IMG/VR virus record: IMGVR_UViG_3300046804_004848
Location: 1-64,000 of that record
Source: a virus
Direction: 5' to 3' (one strand)
Length of the DNA: 64,000 nt
Shown: in pieces, positions 13,990 through 20,937 of the stretch
How positions within the stretch are numbered: the first letter of the stretch is position 1
Layout of the letters: each line of letters starts with the position of its first letter
Translations under genes and position numbers: made by a program
Notes under the pieces: generated by a model
Databases searched by the model: none
The model's input: only the letters and a program-made list of their open reading frames with translations
Told to the model about the DNA's origin: nothing

Positions 13990-14211
13990 ATGACGTTGAT
14001 TTCTCGTACTAGTTTGATTACAGGGTGTTTAAACACTATGGACTTGCCAATTACTGAAGATATGATTAGTGATTGGATAGAAAGTGACGCATTAATACAA
14101 CACGCTTTTCCTAACCTCAGTGCTGATGAGCGTGAGTTTTTATTGACAGGAGCAACACCTACTGAATTTAATGAATTATTTGCTGAAGAAGAGCTTGACA
14201 ACATATCCTAA
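13990..14211 (+). CDS. Small hypothetical protein
   Basis: 73 aa, acidic. LPITEDMISDWIES, then AFPNLSADEREFLLTGATPTEF, resembles an uncharacterised family found in phage and bacterial genomes (W-x-x-S, FP-x-L-S, REFL-x-TG). TAGGAG precedes the ATG. Function unknown. Confidence 0.75.
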   Translation: MTLISRTSLITGCLNTMDLPITEDMISDWIESDALIQHAFPNLSADEREFLLTGATPTEFNELFAEEELDNIS

Positions 14212-14223
14212 TTAATGTACAAT
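14195..14223 (+). promoter_or_regulatory. Sigma70-like promoter with TCCTAATT spacer
   Basis: TTGACA, spacer ACATATCCTAATTAATG (17), TACAAT at 14218. It overlaps the last codons of the preceding gene and serves the gene at 14254. Confidence 0.78.
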
Positions 14224-14253
14224 TGATTCTGTTGAGTTAATAAGGAACTAATC

Positions 14254-14640
14254 ATGAAAACCGTAGCTCTCTATTCTCTAGTTGGTACTTCAAAAGCCAA
14301 GACTGCCAAAGCAATCTTGTTCCATGATACCCGTACCAACAAGGAAGCATGGATTCCTACCTCTATTGCTTCAGTCAAGTTTATCGGACCTGACTACGCT
14401 GTAAAAGTCACTGTGCCCGATTGGTTCTTCAACAAAATTTCTTGGAAAGAACCTACCACTTTTGTCAAAAAAACAACAAACCCATACATCGGTGCTGATA
14501 TCGGTAACATGATGGAAGAGCGTATGGTTCTTACAGAGATGTACGATAGTCTTGATGAGACTAATTCTGATGATTTTAAACAACAAGAAGAAATTCAAAA
14601 ACGACTACATTGGATTGATGAAGCAGTAAATATTGCTTGA
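14254..14640 (+). CDS. Hypothetical protein
   Basis: 128 aa, no family recognised. N-terminal half is beta-rich (TVALYSLVG, VKVTVPDWFF), C-terminal third is helical and acidic. Codons contain more G/C in third positions than neighbours (for example ACC, TTC, AAG), which may point to high expression. TAAGGA precedes the ATG. Confidence 0.75.
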   Translation: MKTVALYSLVGTSKAKTAKAILFHDTRTNKEAWIPTSIASVKFIGPDYAVKVTVPDWFFNKISWKEPTTFVKKTTNPYIGADIGNMMEERMVLTEMYDSLDETNSDDFKQQEEIQKRLHWIDEAVNIA

Positions 14641-14665
14641 CAAGAAATTAATTTAGATATACAAT
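14637..14665 (+). promoter_or_regulatory. Sigma70-like promoter
   Basis: TTGACA overlapping the preceding stop, 17-base spacer AGAAATTAATTTAGATA, TACAAT at 14660. Confidence 0.78.
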
Positions 14666-14692
14666 ACTTAAATGGTAAACAAAACGGAGCAA

Positions 14693-14917
14693 ATGATGGA
14701 AAAAGTTCTTTACAATAGCCCAATGTTTAACAAAGTATTCTTGATCCCAACTGATGCTGTAAAAACTTATAAAAAGCGTGATGCCGCATTACTTGCTTTG
14801 AAAGATCTTGGTGGTATTAATGCTCCACATACTAAAGAAGTTACGAAACTTCGCCAAACCATGCTCAACGCTAAACGCAAGATTGAGCGTGAAGGTTGGT
14901 TTTGTGTTCCTGTCTAA
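14693..14917 (+). CDS. Small hypothetical protein
   Basis: 74 aa from ATG 14693 with CGGAG upstream; a longer frame starts within the promoter region and is rejected. Basic, helical (KKRDAALLALKDLGG, LRQTMLNAKRKIER). No family recognised. Confidence 0.7.
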   Translation: MMEKVLYNSPMFNKVFLIPTDAVKTYKKRDAALLALKDLGGINAPHTKEVTKLRQTMLNAKRKIEREGWFCVPV

Positions 14918-14946
14918 TTGACAAGAAATTTATTTAGATATATAAT
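14918..14946 (+). promoter_or_regulatory. Sigma70-like promoter
   Basis: TTGACA, spacer AGAAATTTATTTAGATA (17), TATAAT at 14941. Spacer nearly identical to that at 14637. Confidence 0.78.
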
Positions 14947-14976
14947 TCTTCTATAGTAAACAACAAGGAGCACAAA

Positions 14977-15090
14977 ATGAGCAAGTTGGATAGAGTGTTA
15001 GATGAATTGTTTTGGTTAGCCATTTGGTCAATCCCCGCAGTGTTCGTCGTAACCTGTGTGTTTGGTATTGTATACGGTGTGTTGTTTTAA
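14977..15090 (+). CDS. 37-aa single-helix membrane protein
   Basis: ATG 14977 preceded by AAGGAG. A short charged N-terminus (MSKLDRVLDE) is followed by one hydrophobic segment (AIWSIPAVFVVTCVFGIVYG). Function unknown; placement behind its own promoter supports it as real. Confidence 0.65.
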   Translation: MSKLDRVLDELFWLAIWSIPAVFVVTCVFGIVYGVLF

Positions 15091-15158
15091 AACAACAGGT
15101 TTACAGCACACAAGATCTGTGCTATTATACACTTACACTGAACAACAAGGAGTTTTAA

Positions 15159-15356
15159 ATGGACTTTGAAAAAACCGTGTTAAAAAAGGTTACTGAAGTA
15201 ACGGATGATTGCTTTTTTTACTCAAGTGGAGTTTTGTCTGTAATTTGTACTCCATATCAAGCCAAAAAAATCTTTAAGAAGTTGACCACCGAATTAAATT
15301 TAAAAACTAAGCTTGGAAAAGACGGTTCTTACGGTTTTACCTTTTACTTTGATTAA
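15159..15356 (+). CDS. Small hypothetical protein
   Basis: 65 aa, preceded by AAGGAG. Basic, alpha/beta (KIFKKLTTELNLKTKLG, YGFTFYFD). No family recognised. It starts a run of closely spaced small genes (15159-15758). Confidence 0.7.
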   Translation: MDFEKTVLKKVTEVTDDCFFYSSGVLSVICTPYQAKKIFKKLTTELNLKTKLGKDGSYGFTFYFD

Positions 15357-15369
15357 TAAGGAGTAATAG

Positions 15370-15546
15370 ATGGAAATCTCTACTGCAATTAAAGTCCTAC
15401 ATAAAGAATGTGACTTTTTAGGTAAAGGTATGTTAGACCTGATTGATGATATACAAAAACACGGTCATGCAGTATATTCTAATCAAGTGGTGGTAGCTTG
15501 TAATGTTTATATTGCATCACGCCGAAAAGTTACTTTTACTGTTTAA
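15370..15546 (+). CDS. Small hypothetical protein
   Basis: 58 aa from ATG 15370, with TAAGGAG at 15357. Helical start (ISTAIKVLHKEC) and a beta-rich end (VVVACNVYIASRRKVTFTV). Twelve bases after the previous stop; function unknown. Confidence 0.65.
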   Translation: MEISTAIKVLHKECDFLGKGMLDLIDDIQKHGHAVYSNQVVVACNVYIASRRKVTFTV

Positions 15547-15557
15547 GCGAGGTTGAG

Positions 15558-15758
15558 ATGGAAGAAATGATTGCAGAACTTAAGCAATTTGCGCTAGATC
15601 ATTATGAAGCAGGTGGTCATTGGGTAGTTGAAACATATAGTAAAGAAGATTATATTGAAGTACTTACAAAAGCAAAAACAGTAACTAAAGCTAAAAAAGA
15701 ACTGAAAAAATATTGGAAGTTTATAAATGAAAGACAAGCTGAGTGTAGGTACGAATAA
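15558..15758 (+). CDS. Small hypothetical protein
   Basis: 66 aa. Contains ALDHYEAGGHWVVETYSKEDY, which resembles a short uncharacterised family in phages and bacteria, followed by a Lys-rich helix. A GAGGTTGAG site precedes the ATG. Confidence 0.7.
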   Translation: MEEMIAELKQFALDHYEAGGHWVVETYSKEDYIEVLTKAKTVTKAKKELKKYWKFINERQAECRYE

Positions 15759-15763
15759 AATAG

Positions 15764-15792
15764 TTGACAATTTATCCTAATTGATTTACAAT
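15764..15792 (+). promoter_or_regulatory. Sigma70-like promoter with TCCTAATT spacer
   Basis: TTGACA, spacer ATTTATCCTAATTGATT (17), TACAAT at 15787; downstream leader GATTCTGTTGAGTTAATAAGGA repeats that of the 14195 promoter almost exactly (described over its two halves). Confidence 0.78.
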
Positions 15793-15823
15793 AGATTCTG
15801 TTGAGTTAATAAGGAGCGCAGAA

Positions 15824-15991
15824 ATGACAACTTATACTGTTCACATGATTAATTTCGGTATCAACAAGGGTACGTTTCCTACTGCTGAAGAAGCGATTGC
15901 CCAAGCTAAAGCAATAGGGTTTGAGTGTGCAATATGGGTAAACGAACCTAACAAAGATCCGTTGCATTTGTGCAATGTTAAGCCCTACTAG
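15824..15991 (+). CDS. Small hypothetical protein
   Basis: 55 aa from ATG 15824 with AAGGAG. TAEEAIAQAKAIGFECAIWV is a beta-alpha unit. Function unknown. Confidence 0.65.
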   Translation: MTTYTVHMINFGINKGTFPTAEEAIAQAKAIGFECAIWVNEPNKDPLHLCNVKPY

Positions 15992-16001
15992 GAGTATGTA
16001 G

Positions 16002-16196
16002 ATGGACTCACGCTCAGTATCAGCCTTTGATTTTCTACAGCGAGCAGAACGGTATGCTGAAGCTCGTGGTGATGATAATTTCTTTAAGAATTTTTACGTC
16101 AATTATCGTGAGTATAACTCAGTAACGGATTCAGTTTGGAAAACTTTAAGTTACCTTTACGGTGACGATGTTGCAAATATGCTAGAGTTTCAATAG
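16002..16196 (+). CDS. Small hypothetical protein
   Basis: 64 aa, TAGGAG upstream. Aromatic-rich (NFFKNFYVNYREYN); ends with YGDDVANMLEF. No family recognised; two-gene unit with the previous gene. Confidence 0.65.
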   Translation: MDSRSVSAFDFLQRAERYAEARGDDNFFKNFYVNYREYNSVTDSVWKTLSYLYGDDVANMLEFQ

Positions 16197-16200
16197 CCTA

Positions 16201-16229
16201 TTGACAATAAATCCAAATTTATATATAAT
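16201..16229 (+). promoter_or_regulatory. Sigma70-like promoter
   Basis: TTGACA, spacer ATAAATCCAAATTTATA (17), TATAAT at 16224. Drives the DUF6876-like gene and those after it. Confidence 0.8.
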
Positions 16230-16259
16230 TGTTTCTGTACTGATTAATAAGGAACTGAA

Positions 16260-16637
16260 ATGACTACTGCTCTTGATACTAGCGAATTCATCGGAACCAC
16301 TTCCTATCACAAATTGTTTCTTGGTGACTTGCTCACTGACGGTGCTATGCACGTTGCAGAAACTTGCGGTGCATTTTGGTTGATGGATGAAATTACTTTT
16401 GCGCTACGCAATGCACGTAATGCCAAAAAAATTAACTTCAGCACGTTTGTTGTAGTTACCCTAAAGAAAACAAGAACGGGTAGTGCTACGATTACCTTTA
16501 GTGATGGTAATGACCTTAGCTTTACCAAGCGTATTGAGTACACAGATTTTCCTTACGATACTTGCAAACTTTATGCAATATTAACTGAAGTTCAAGGTCG
16601 CAATCGTTGGGTTGTAATGGTTCCAAGTGAGTACTAA
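16260..16637 (+). CDS. DUF6876-family protein
   Basis: 125 aa. EFIGTTSYHKLFLGDLLTDGA near the N-terminus, then AFWLMDEI, FSDGND and IEYTDFPYDTCKLY match the layout of the DUF6876 family (G-T-x-x-Y, TDG, WLxD, TDFP), known from phages and plasmids but without a function. The gene has a strong promoter and a good TAAGGA site, so it is likely well expressed early. Confidence 0.78.
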   Translation: MTTALDTSEFIGTTSYHKLFLGDLLTDGAMHVAETCGAFWLMDEITFALRNARNAKKINFSTFVVVTLKKTRTGSATITFSDGNDLSFTKRIEYTDFPYDTCKLYAILTEVQGRNRWVVMVPSEY

Positions 16638-16640
16638 TAA

Positions 16641-17087
16641 ATGAAAATTGAAGATAGATATTTAGAAGCAAATCAAAAAGCATTTGACAATCCCCGAATA
16701 GGGGATTATTGGAGTGAACATTTTTGTCCATACTTTATTATCGTTGATATCAATGATGACAATTACACGGTATTAAGTTGTTTAGGTGGTCCTCACAGTT
16801 TTACCCGTAAGGATGAACTCAATGCTAAAATTGAAGTAGATAGTGGACATTGGACTTTTGATTTAAGTAAATCTATGGTTGTCAACCGTCAATGGATAAC
16901 TAAGGCTGTAAAGTATGAAAGTATAGATCGCTTTGTAGCTGATGTAGTAAACACTGAAAAGACTCAAAATATAGTATCTGAATGGAGAGAGTTTAAAGGT
17001 AAACAAATTCTTAAACAAATTGAAAACTTGCAGAATGAATACTTACAATTTACTGAGTGGAATACATTAAAGAAAGAATCATTGTGA
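16641..17087 (+). CDS. Hypothetical protein
   Basis: 148 aa, starting three bases after the DUF6876-like stop. A beta-rich N-terminal part (YFIIVDINDDNYTVLSC) with SGHWTFDLSKS in the middle; a helical C-terminus. Not recognised. Confidence 0.72.
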   Translation: MKIEDRYLEANQKAFDNPRIGDYWSEHFCPYFIIVDINDDNYTVLSCLGGPHSFTRKDELNAKIEVDSGHWTFDLSKSMVVNRQWITKAVKYESIDRFVADVVNTEKTQNIVSEWREFKGKQILKQIENLQNEYLQFTEWNTLKKESL

Positions 17088-17160
17088 AAGTGATTCAATC
17101 ATGTTTGACACTATCCTAAAAAATTGTTATGATTCTCTTGTAATGACAAAGGAGAAATTA

Positions 17161-17547
17161 ATGAAGCCAACTTCTGAAATGTACACGACTTTGACTCTTA
17201 CAGAAAAAGCTGAAATCAAGCAATATGGAATGACTGTAAAAGCAATGGTTGATGCAATTGAAATTACAATGATTGAGGGTGATCGTAGCCCTGAACAAAT
17301 TGCAAGAACTATGCTTGTTGATGTAGGTAATATGGTTGGTAATGATCCTGATGATATGTTTGAAGCAAGAAAAGATATTAATCGTGTGATTTATATCTTG
17401 CAGAATTTCTGTGTCAAGCAAGAAACTACAATTACATTGTTGTCAACAAAAGCAGATCTTGCTATAATTGATGGTGATGTTGAAATGTTGGTTGATGTTC
17501 TTAAACAAGCTAAAAATCTTATTGAAGCACAAAAGGAAACTGTATGA
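17161..17547 (+). CDS. Hypothetical helical protein
   Basis: 128 aa from ATG 17161, chosen because AAGGAG lies directly upstream; an in-frame start 60 bases earlier lacks a site. Mostly helical and acidic, no motif recognised. Its stop overlaps the next start as ATGA. Confidence 0.7.
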   Translation: MKPTSEMYTTLTLTEKAEIKQYGMTVKAMVDAIEITMIEGDRSPEQIARTMLVDVGNMVGNDPDDMFEARKDINRVIYILQNFCVKQETTITLLSTKADLAIIDGDVEMLVDVLKQAKNLIEAQKETV

Positions 17548-17705
17548 AAACCGTGGATCAATTGTTCAAGACTAAACGTGCTGTTGCTACTGCGATGGGT
17601 GGTAAGAATAAAGTACGTAAGTTTAAATTGAAGCGTGATTTTGAAGATGGATACAAATTTAATTATCGTAAAAATGTTTACAAAAGTTTTGAATTAGAGG
17701 TATAA
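17544..17705 (+). CDS. Small basic protein
   Basis: 53 aa, strongly basic (KTKRAVATAMGGKNKVRKFKL), overlapping the previous gene by four bases. Could bind nucleic acid; nothing specific is visible. Confidence 0.65.
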   Translation: MKTVDQLFKTKRAVATAMGGKNKVRKFKLKRDFEDGYKFNYRKNVYKSFELEV

Positions 17706-17722
17706 TATATAAGTAGTAATAT

Positions 17723-18008
17723 GCGAGTGTGGTGAAATAGGTAGACACAAGGGACTTGAGTTAAATTTGAGTGCCCTGTTGGAAACAGCAGGAGTAGAAC
17801 CCGTCAAATTCGGTGAAGGCTGTAAGATGCTAATACCGAGCGAAGCCCGAAAGGGAACGTGTAGAGACTAGACGATGGGGACCTAAAGTAGAAATACCAT
17901 GGTTAAGGTATAGTCCAGACCACAAACCAAAAGGGTAGTGAAAACTATAGTGGTAAGAAAATCCCTCGCTCACAAGGCGTGTCGGTTCGACTCCGACCAT
18001 TCGCACCA
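17723..18008 (+). tRNA. tRNA-Leu(UAA) interrupted by a group I intron
   Basis: Exon 1 is 17723-17757 and exon 2 is 17958-18008. Joined, they give acceptor GCGAGTG/CATTCGC, anticodon stem AGGGA/TCCCT with loop CTTAAAA (anticodon UAA), a class II variable arm and encoded CCA. The interruption falls between U34 and A35, the position of the classic cyanobacterial and plastid tRNA-Leu intron. Confidence 0.92.
17758..17957 (+). other. Group I self-splicing intron (200 nt, no ORF)
   Basis: The exon ends in T17757, which forms the conserved U-G pair with the internal guide (GAGTGCCC, about 17768-17777) in P1, and the intron ends in G17957. Core strands are recognisable: AAATTCGGTGAAGG (P-like, about 17806), GTGTAGAGACTAGACG (R-like, 17859-17874) and AAGGTATAGTCC (S-like, 17905-17916). 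No homing endonuclease is inside. The precise subgroup was not assigned. Confidence 0.9.
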
Positions 18009-18022
18009 AATTGAAGAACAAT

Positions 18023-18097
18023 TGCGGGATAGAGAAGTAGAAACTCGTCAGTCTCATAAGCTGAAGATCGGTGGTGCAATTCCATCTCCCGCTACCA
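18023..18097 (+). tRNA. Initiator tRNA-fMet(CAU)
   Basis: Closest to bacterial initiator tRNA: GCGGGA/TCCCGC acceptor with an unpaired first position (T-T at 1-72), D arm GAG/CTC, anticodon loop CTCATAA and ACTCGTC context, T stem GGTGG/CCATC, encoded CCA. The anticodon stem lacks the three G-C pairs usual in initiators. Confidence 0.83.
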
Positions 18098-18104
18098 ATA
18101 AAGT

Positions 18105-18179
18105 GCCTGGTAAGTGTTGGTGATTACATATCTGACTTCCAATCAGACGTATCGGGTTTGACTCCCGAACCAGGCTCCA
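18105..18179 (+). tRNA. tRNA-Gly(UCC)
   Basis: Acceptor GCCTGGT/ACCAGGC, anticodon stem TCTGA/TCAGA with loop CTTCCAA, T arm CGGG-TTTGACT-CCCG, encoded CCA. Confidence 0.9.
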
Positions 18180-18199
18180 ATAAATAAAAGGAAAACAAT

Positions 18200-18472
18200 A
18201 TGAACACAGATATACAAAAAATTTATAGTAGAACAGGCAATTTATTTGAAGCTGCTTTGATTGCTGCACAGCGTGTACGTGAACTTAGCGCAGAGCGTAA
18301 AGCATCAGAAGAGATAGCAGCACGTGATGCAGTGCAAGCTAACAGAGCAGTGTTTAGTCGCAAGGTTGAGACTAAAACTAGTCAAGCATTGCGTGAAATT
18401 GAAGAAGGAATTATTGACAAAACTTATTTGATGAAAATTAAATCAAGGGTAAAAAAGACTAAATTAAGGTGA
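18200..18472 (+). CDS. rpoZ: RNA polymerase omega subunit homologue
   Basis: 90 aa, against 91 in E. coli omega. GNLFEAALIAAQRVREL aligns with the GNRFDLVLVAARRARQM box, and SQALREIEEGIID aligns with the ALREIEEGLIN box, with matching spacing. Omega folds around the C-terminus of RNA polymerase beta prime. A phage copy could replace host omega or bias promoter choice. AAAGGAAA precedes the ATG; the gene directly follows tRNA-Gly and is four bases before the RNase-H-like gene. Confidence 0.83.
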   Translation: MNTDIQKIYSRTGNLFEAALIAAQRVRELSAERKASEEIAARDAVQANRAVFSRKVETKTSQALREIEEGIIDKTYLMKIKSRVKKTKLR

Positions 18473-18476
18473 TGAC

Positions 18477-18959
18477 ATGAAAAAAGAAATCAATGTATTA
18501 GAAGTACTAGAATATCTTGAAAAATGTGGCACTAATACTAAAATATACATTGGTTGTGATAGTGAGCGCATGAGAATAGAAAATGTTTGGTACGCTGACT
18601 ATATTTTAGCAGTAGTAGTACATATTGATGGTAAACATGGATGTAAGATTTTTGGAGCAGTACAACGTGAACGTGACTTTGACCAAAAAGCAAATAAGCC
18701 ACGTATGCGTTTAGTTAATGAAGCATACAAAGTTGCGGATTTATATCTAAAACTTGCACCCTATGTTGAATTTGATATTGAAGTACATTTGGATATAAAT
18801 CCTGATGAAAAGCATAACAGTAGTATTGCAATACAAGAAGCAGTAGGTTATATTCGGGGTACATGTAATGTTATACCTATGGTAAAACCACATGCTTTTG
18901 CAGCATCAACTGCGGCTGACCGTTACAAGGAAATTGTCGGTCATCGTAGAGTAGCATAG
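18477..18959 (+). CDS. RNase H-like protein (YkuK/DUF458 type)
   Basis: 160 aa. IYIGCDSER at residues about 23-31 gives a first acidic residue of an RNase H fold; EVHLDINPD and AFAASTAADRY at the C-terminus match the YkuK family. Its nuclease activity is unproven. It overlaps the start of a terminator by one base. Confidence 0.75.
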   Translation: MKKEINVLEVLEYLEKCGTNTKIYIGCDSERMRIENVWYADYILAVVVHIDGKHGCKIFGAVQRERDFDQKANKPRMRLVNEAYKVADLYLKLAPYVEFDIEVHLDINPDEKHNSSIAIQEAVGYIRGTCNVIPMVKPHAFAASTAADRYKEIVGHRRVA

Positions 18960-18984
18960 GAGAGGGTTTCCTCTCCTTATTTTT
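18959..18984 (+). terminator. Rho-independent terminator
   Basis: GGAGAGG (18959-18965) pairs with CCTCTCC (18970-18976), four-base loop, followed by TTATTTTT. Confidence 0.85.
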
Positions 18985-18994
18985 GGAGAGGAAC

Positions 18995-19183
18995 ATGAGT
19001 AAAAAATCTAAATCGTTAAAACTTGTAAATCGCAGAACTAAGGAAGAGTGGCTTTGTGAAGATTTTACCAATCAAAAAAATATTGATGGTACAATGTTCG
19101 TTGAAGTGTATAAACCTGAAAACGGAAGAAAAGTATGGATGAACGTAACAAATTTAGATAAGAAACGTGTTGACAGTAAATAA
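18995..19183 (+). CDS. Small basic hypothetical protein
   Basis: 62 aa from ATG 18995 with GGAGAGG upstream. KKSKSLKLVNRRTKEEWLCEDF then EVYKPENGRKVWMNVTNL (split as two segments) is a small all-beta pattern. Not recognised. Its last codons hold the promoter for the Y-RNA/Ro60 unit. Confidence 0.7.
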   Translation: MSKKSKSLKLVNRRTKEEWLCEDFTNQKNIDGTMFVEVYKPENGRKVWMNVTNLDKKRVDSK

Positions 19184-19198
19184 AGAATTATATACTAT
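19170..19198 (+). promoter_or_regulatory. Promoter of the Y-RNA / Ro60 unit
   Basis: TTGACA at 19170, 17-base spacer, TACTAT at 19193. The expected start is about 19205, four bases before the first RNA element, so transcription would start with the RNA. Confidence 0.75.
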
Positions 19199-19208
19199 AC
19201 ACACATTA

Positions 19209-19372
19209 AGGATGGATACAGCAACTTTTTTACATGACTAAGGATTGAGTAATCGATCAGCCTGTTGGGGTTAGCCAACTTTGGGCATAGACGAGATCTA
19301 TGATAGGCTTGTGATACAAAGTCCCTTGTGGTAGTGGGCAAGCAGAAAATAAATTACCGTATCAACCATCCT
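19209..19372 (+). ncRNA. Y-RNA-like RNA upstream of Ro60
   Basis: Closing helix AGGATGG/CCATCCT is continued by ATAC/GTAT with a CAA bulge on the 3' side; the 5' side carries ACAGCAA. Inside are hairpins GATT/AATC, GTTGG/CCAAC and CATAGA/TCTATG, an AGCCT/AGGCT helix around the last two, and GCTTG/CAAGC. It lies between a promoter and the Ro60 gene, the position reported for Y RNAs beside bacterial and phage Ro60 genes. The apical part is not clearly tRNA-like. Confidence 0.65.
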
Positions 19373-19381
19373 GTTAGTTTA

Positions 19382-19437
19382 AGAATGCTAACAGCAACTT
19401 AAAAAATCAAACTTGAAAATTGAAATAAATGCATTCT
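19382..19437 (+). ncRNA. Second, short Y-RNA-like element
   Basis: AGAATGC (19382-19388) pairs with GCATTCT (19431-19437), with the TAACAGCAA bulge on the 5' strand. The interior AATCAAACTTGAAAATTGAA closely follows the 6793 element. It ends 16 bases before the Ro60 start codon and may also influence its translation. Confidence 0.6.
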
Positions 19438-19453
19438 GTTAAGGAAAATTAAA

Positions 19454-20836
19454 ATGGAATTTAAAACAGCAGTAGAACAAACTGAAGTTACAATTACCAC
19501 TAATGGTATGGCTGCGTTTAATGGAACAGGTGATGCGCTTGTAGACTTGTTCTTTAAAATTGGAGCATCACGTGGTAAAGATATTACCGCATTATTTGAA
19601 AAAGCATTTCAAGAAAGTCCTGAAATTGCAACCAAAATTTTGCTATGGGCACGTGATGTTCGTGGTGGAGCAGGTGAACGTCAATTAATACGTGATCTAC
19701 TCTTATACATGGAGATTAATCATCCAAGTATGCTAATACGTGTAATCCCACATATCCCTACTTTTGGACGATGGGATGATATGCTAATATTTGCATCACG
19801 CACCATGAAAAACTTTGCATACACCTCAATACGTGATGCACTGATGAACGGTGATGGATTGTGTGCAAAGTGGATGCCACGTAAAGGACAAATTGCAGCA
19901 GAATTACGCAATTTTATGGGTTTGTCTCCTAAGACATATCGTAAATTATTAGTCAATGCAACTAAAGTTGTTGAAACTCATATGTGCGCTAAAGAATGGG
20001 ATAAGATCAACTACTCGCATGTGCCATCAATTGCCGCCTCTATTTACAAGAAAGCATTTGATCGTAATGACCATGATCGCTATAAAGAGTATCGTGATGG
20101 GTTAGTTAGTGGAACCACTAAAATTAATGCTTCAGCAATATACCCACATGACGTAATTAAGTCATTATCAAGTGGAATCATTGATGTAAGTATTGCACAG
20201 TGGGAAGCACTACCTAACTACATGAGTGACGCTAATGTGTTACCTATGGTTGATGTAAGTGGGTCAATGGGCTGTCCTGTAGGTGGAGCTAAAAACTTAA
20301 CTTGCTTGAATGTTGCAGTAGCATTAGGGTTATATTGTGCTGATAAAAATCGTGGTGCGTTTAAGGATATGTTTTTAACATTTTCTACCAACACCAAGAT
20401 TGAAATATTAAAAGGTAATATTGTTGATAAAATGAATCAAATGAATCGTGCTGATTGGTCATTGTCAACTAATCTCATCGGAGCATTTGATGCTATATTA
20501 AATGTAGCAGTAAACAACAAAGTACCTGAAGCAGATATGCCTAAGTTTTTATTGATTCTTTCTGATATGCAGTTTAATCAAGCAGTACGTGCTGATGATA
20601 CCGCATACAAAGCAATTGGTAAGAAGTATGCTGATGCAGGATATGATGTACCTAAGATTGTTTTTTGGAACTTAAACTCACATGACAATGTGCCTGTGCA
20701 GTTTGATACACGTGGTACAGCATTGGTAAGTGGTTTTTCACCTGCGATCATGAAGTCTATCTTAGGTGCAAAAGATTTCACACCATTGAGCATTATGCTT
20801 GATACTGTGAACGTTGAGCGATACAACGTGCTGTAA
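19454..20836 (+). CDS. rsr: Ro60 (TROVE) family RNA-binding ring protein
   Basis: 460 aa. The N-terminal two thirds are the HEAT-like helices of a TROVE domain (ALVDLFFKIGASRGKDI, KILLWARDVRGGAGERQL), and the C-terminal third is a von Willebrand A domain with an intact MIDAS signature MVDVSGSMG near residue 270. Ro60 forms a ring that binds ends of misfolded RNA and Y RNAs; in Deinococcus a Y RNA tethers it to polynucleotide phosphorylase for structured-RNA decay. AAGGAAAATT supplies the ribosome site. Two Y-RNA-like elements precede it and a strong terminator follows it. Confidence 0.92.
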   Translation: MEFKTAVEQTEVTITTNGMAAFNGTGDALVDLFFKIGASRGKDITALFEKAFQESPEIATKILLWARDVRGGAGERQLIRDLLLYMEINHPSMLIRVIPHIPTFGRWDDMLIFASRTMKNFAYTSIRDALMNGDGLCAKWMPRKGQIAAELRNFMGLSPKTYRKLLVNATKVVETHMCAKEWDKINYSHVPSIAASIYKKAFDRNDHDRYKEYRDGLVSGTTKINASAIYPHDVIKSLSSGIIDVSIAQWEALPNYMSDANVLPMVDVSGSMGCPVGGAKNLTCLNVAVALGLYCADKNRGAFKDMFLTFSTNTKIEILKGNIVDKMNQMNRADWSLSTNLIGAFDAILNVAVNNKVPEADMPKFLLILSDMQFNQAVRADDTAYKAIGKKYADAGYDVPKIVFWNLNSHDNVPVQFDTRGTALVSGFSPAIMKSILGAKDFTPLSIMLDTVNVERYNVL

Positions 20837-20866
20837 CTGTCGCAAATATTATTAAACCTTCTATTT

Positions 20867-20898
20867 GCAAGTACTAGTAATAGTACTTGCTTTTTTTT
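20867..20898 (+). terminator. Rho-independent terminator after Ro60
   Basis: GCAAGTACT/AGTACTTGC, nine perfect pairs, six-base loop, then eight Ts. Confidence 0.93.
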
Positions 20899-20929
20899 CG
20901 TCTAAAAAGTATACTTTTTTACACACAAT

Positions 20930-20937
20930 TATAAATA
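20930..20937 (+). promoter_or_regulatory. Late promoter element
   Basis: TATAAATA right after the Ro60 terminator and just upstream of the acetyltransferase-like gene. Confidence 0.65.

Noticed and set aside
13806-14204. 132-aa minus-strand open frame opposite the 13990 gene
   Set aside because: It lies over a promoter, a hairpin and the coding strand of a better supported gene, and has no ribosome site.
17830-18057. Minus-strand 75-aa open frame across the tRNA-Leu and tRNA-fMet genes
   Set aside because: It is fully contained in tRNA and intron sequence on the other strand and has no homology-like features.
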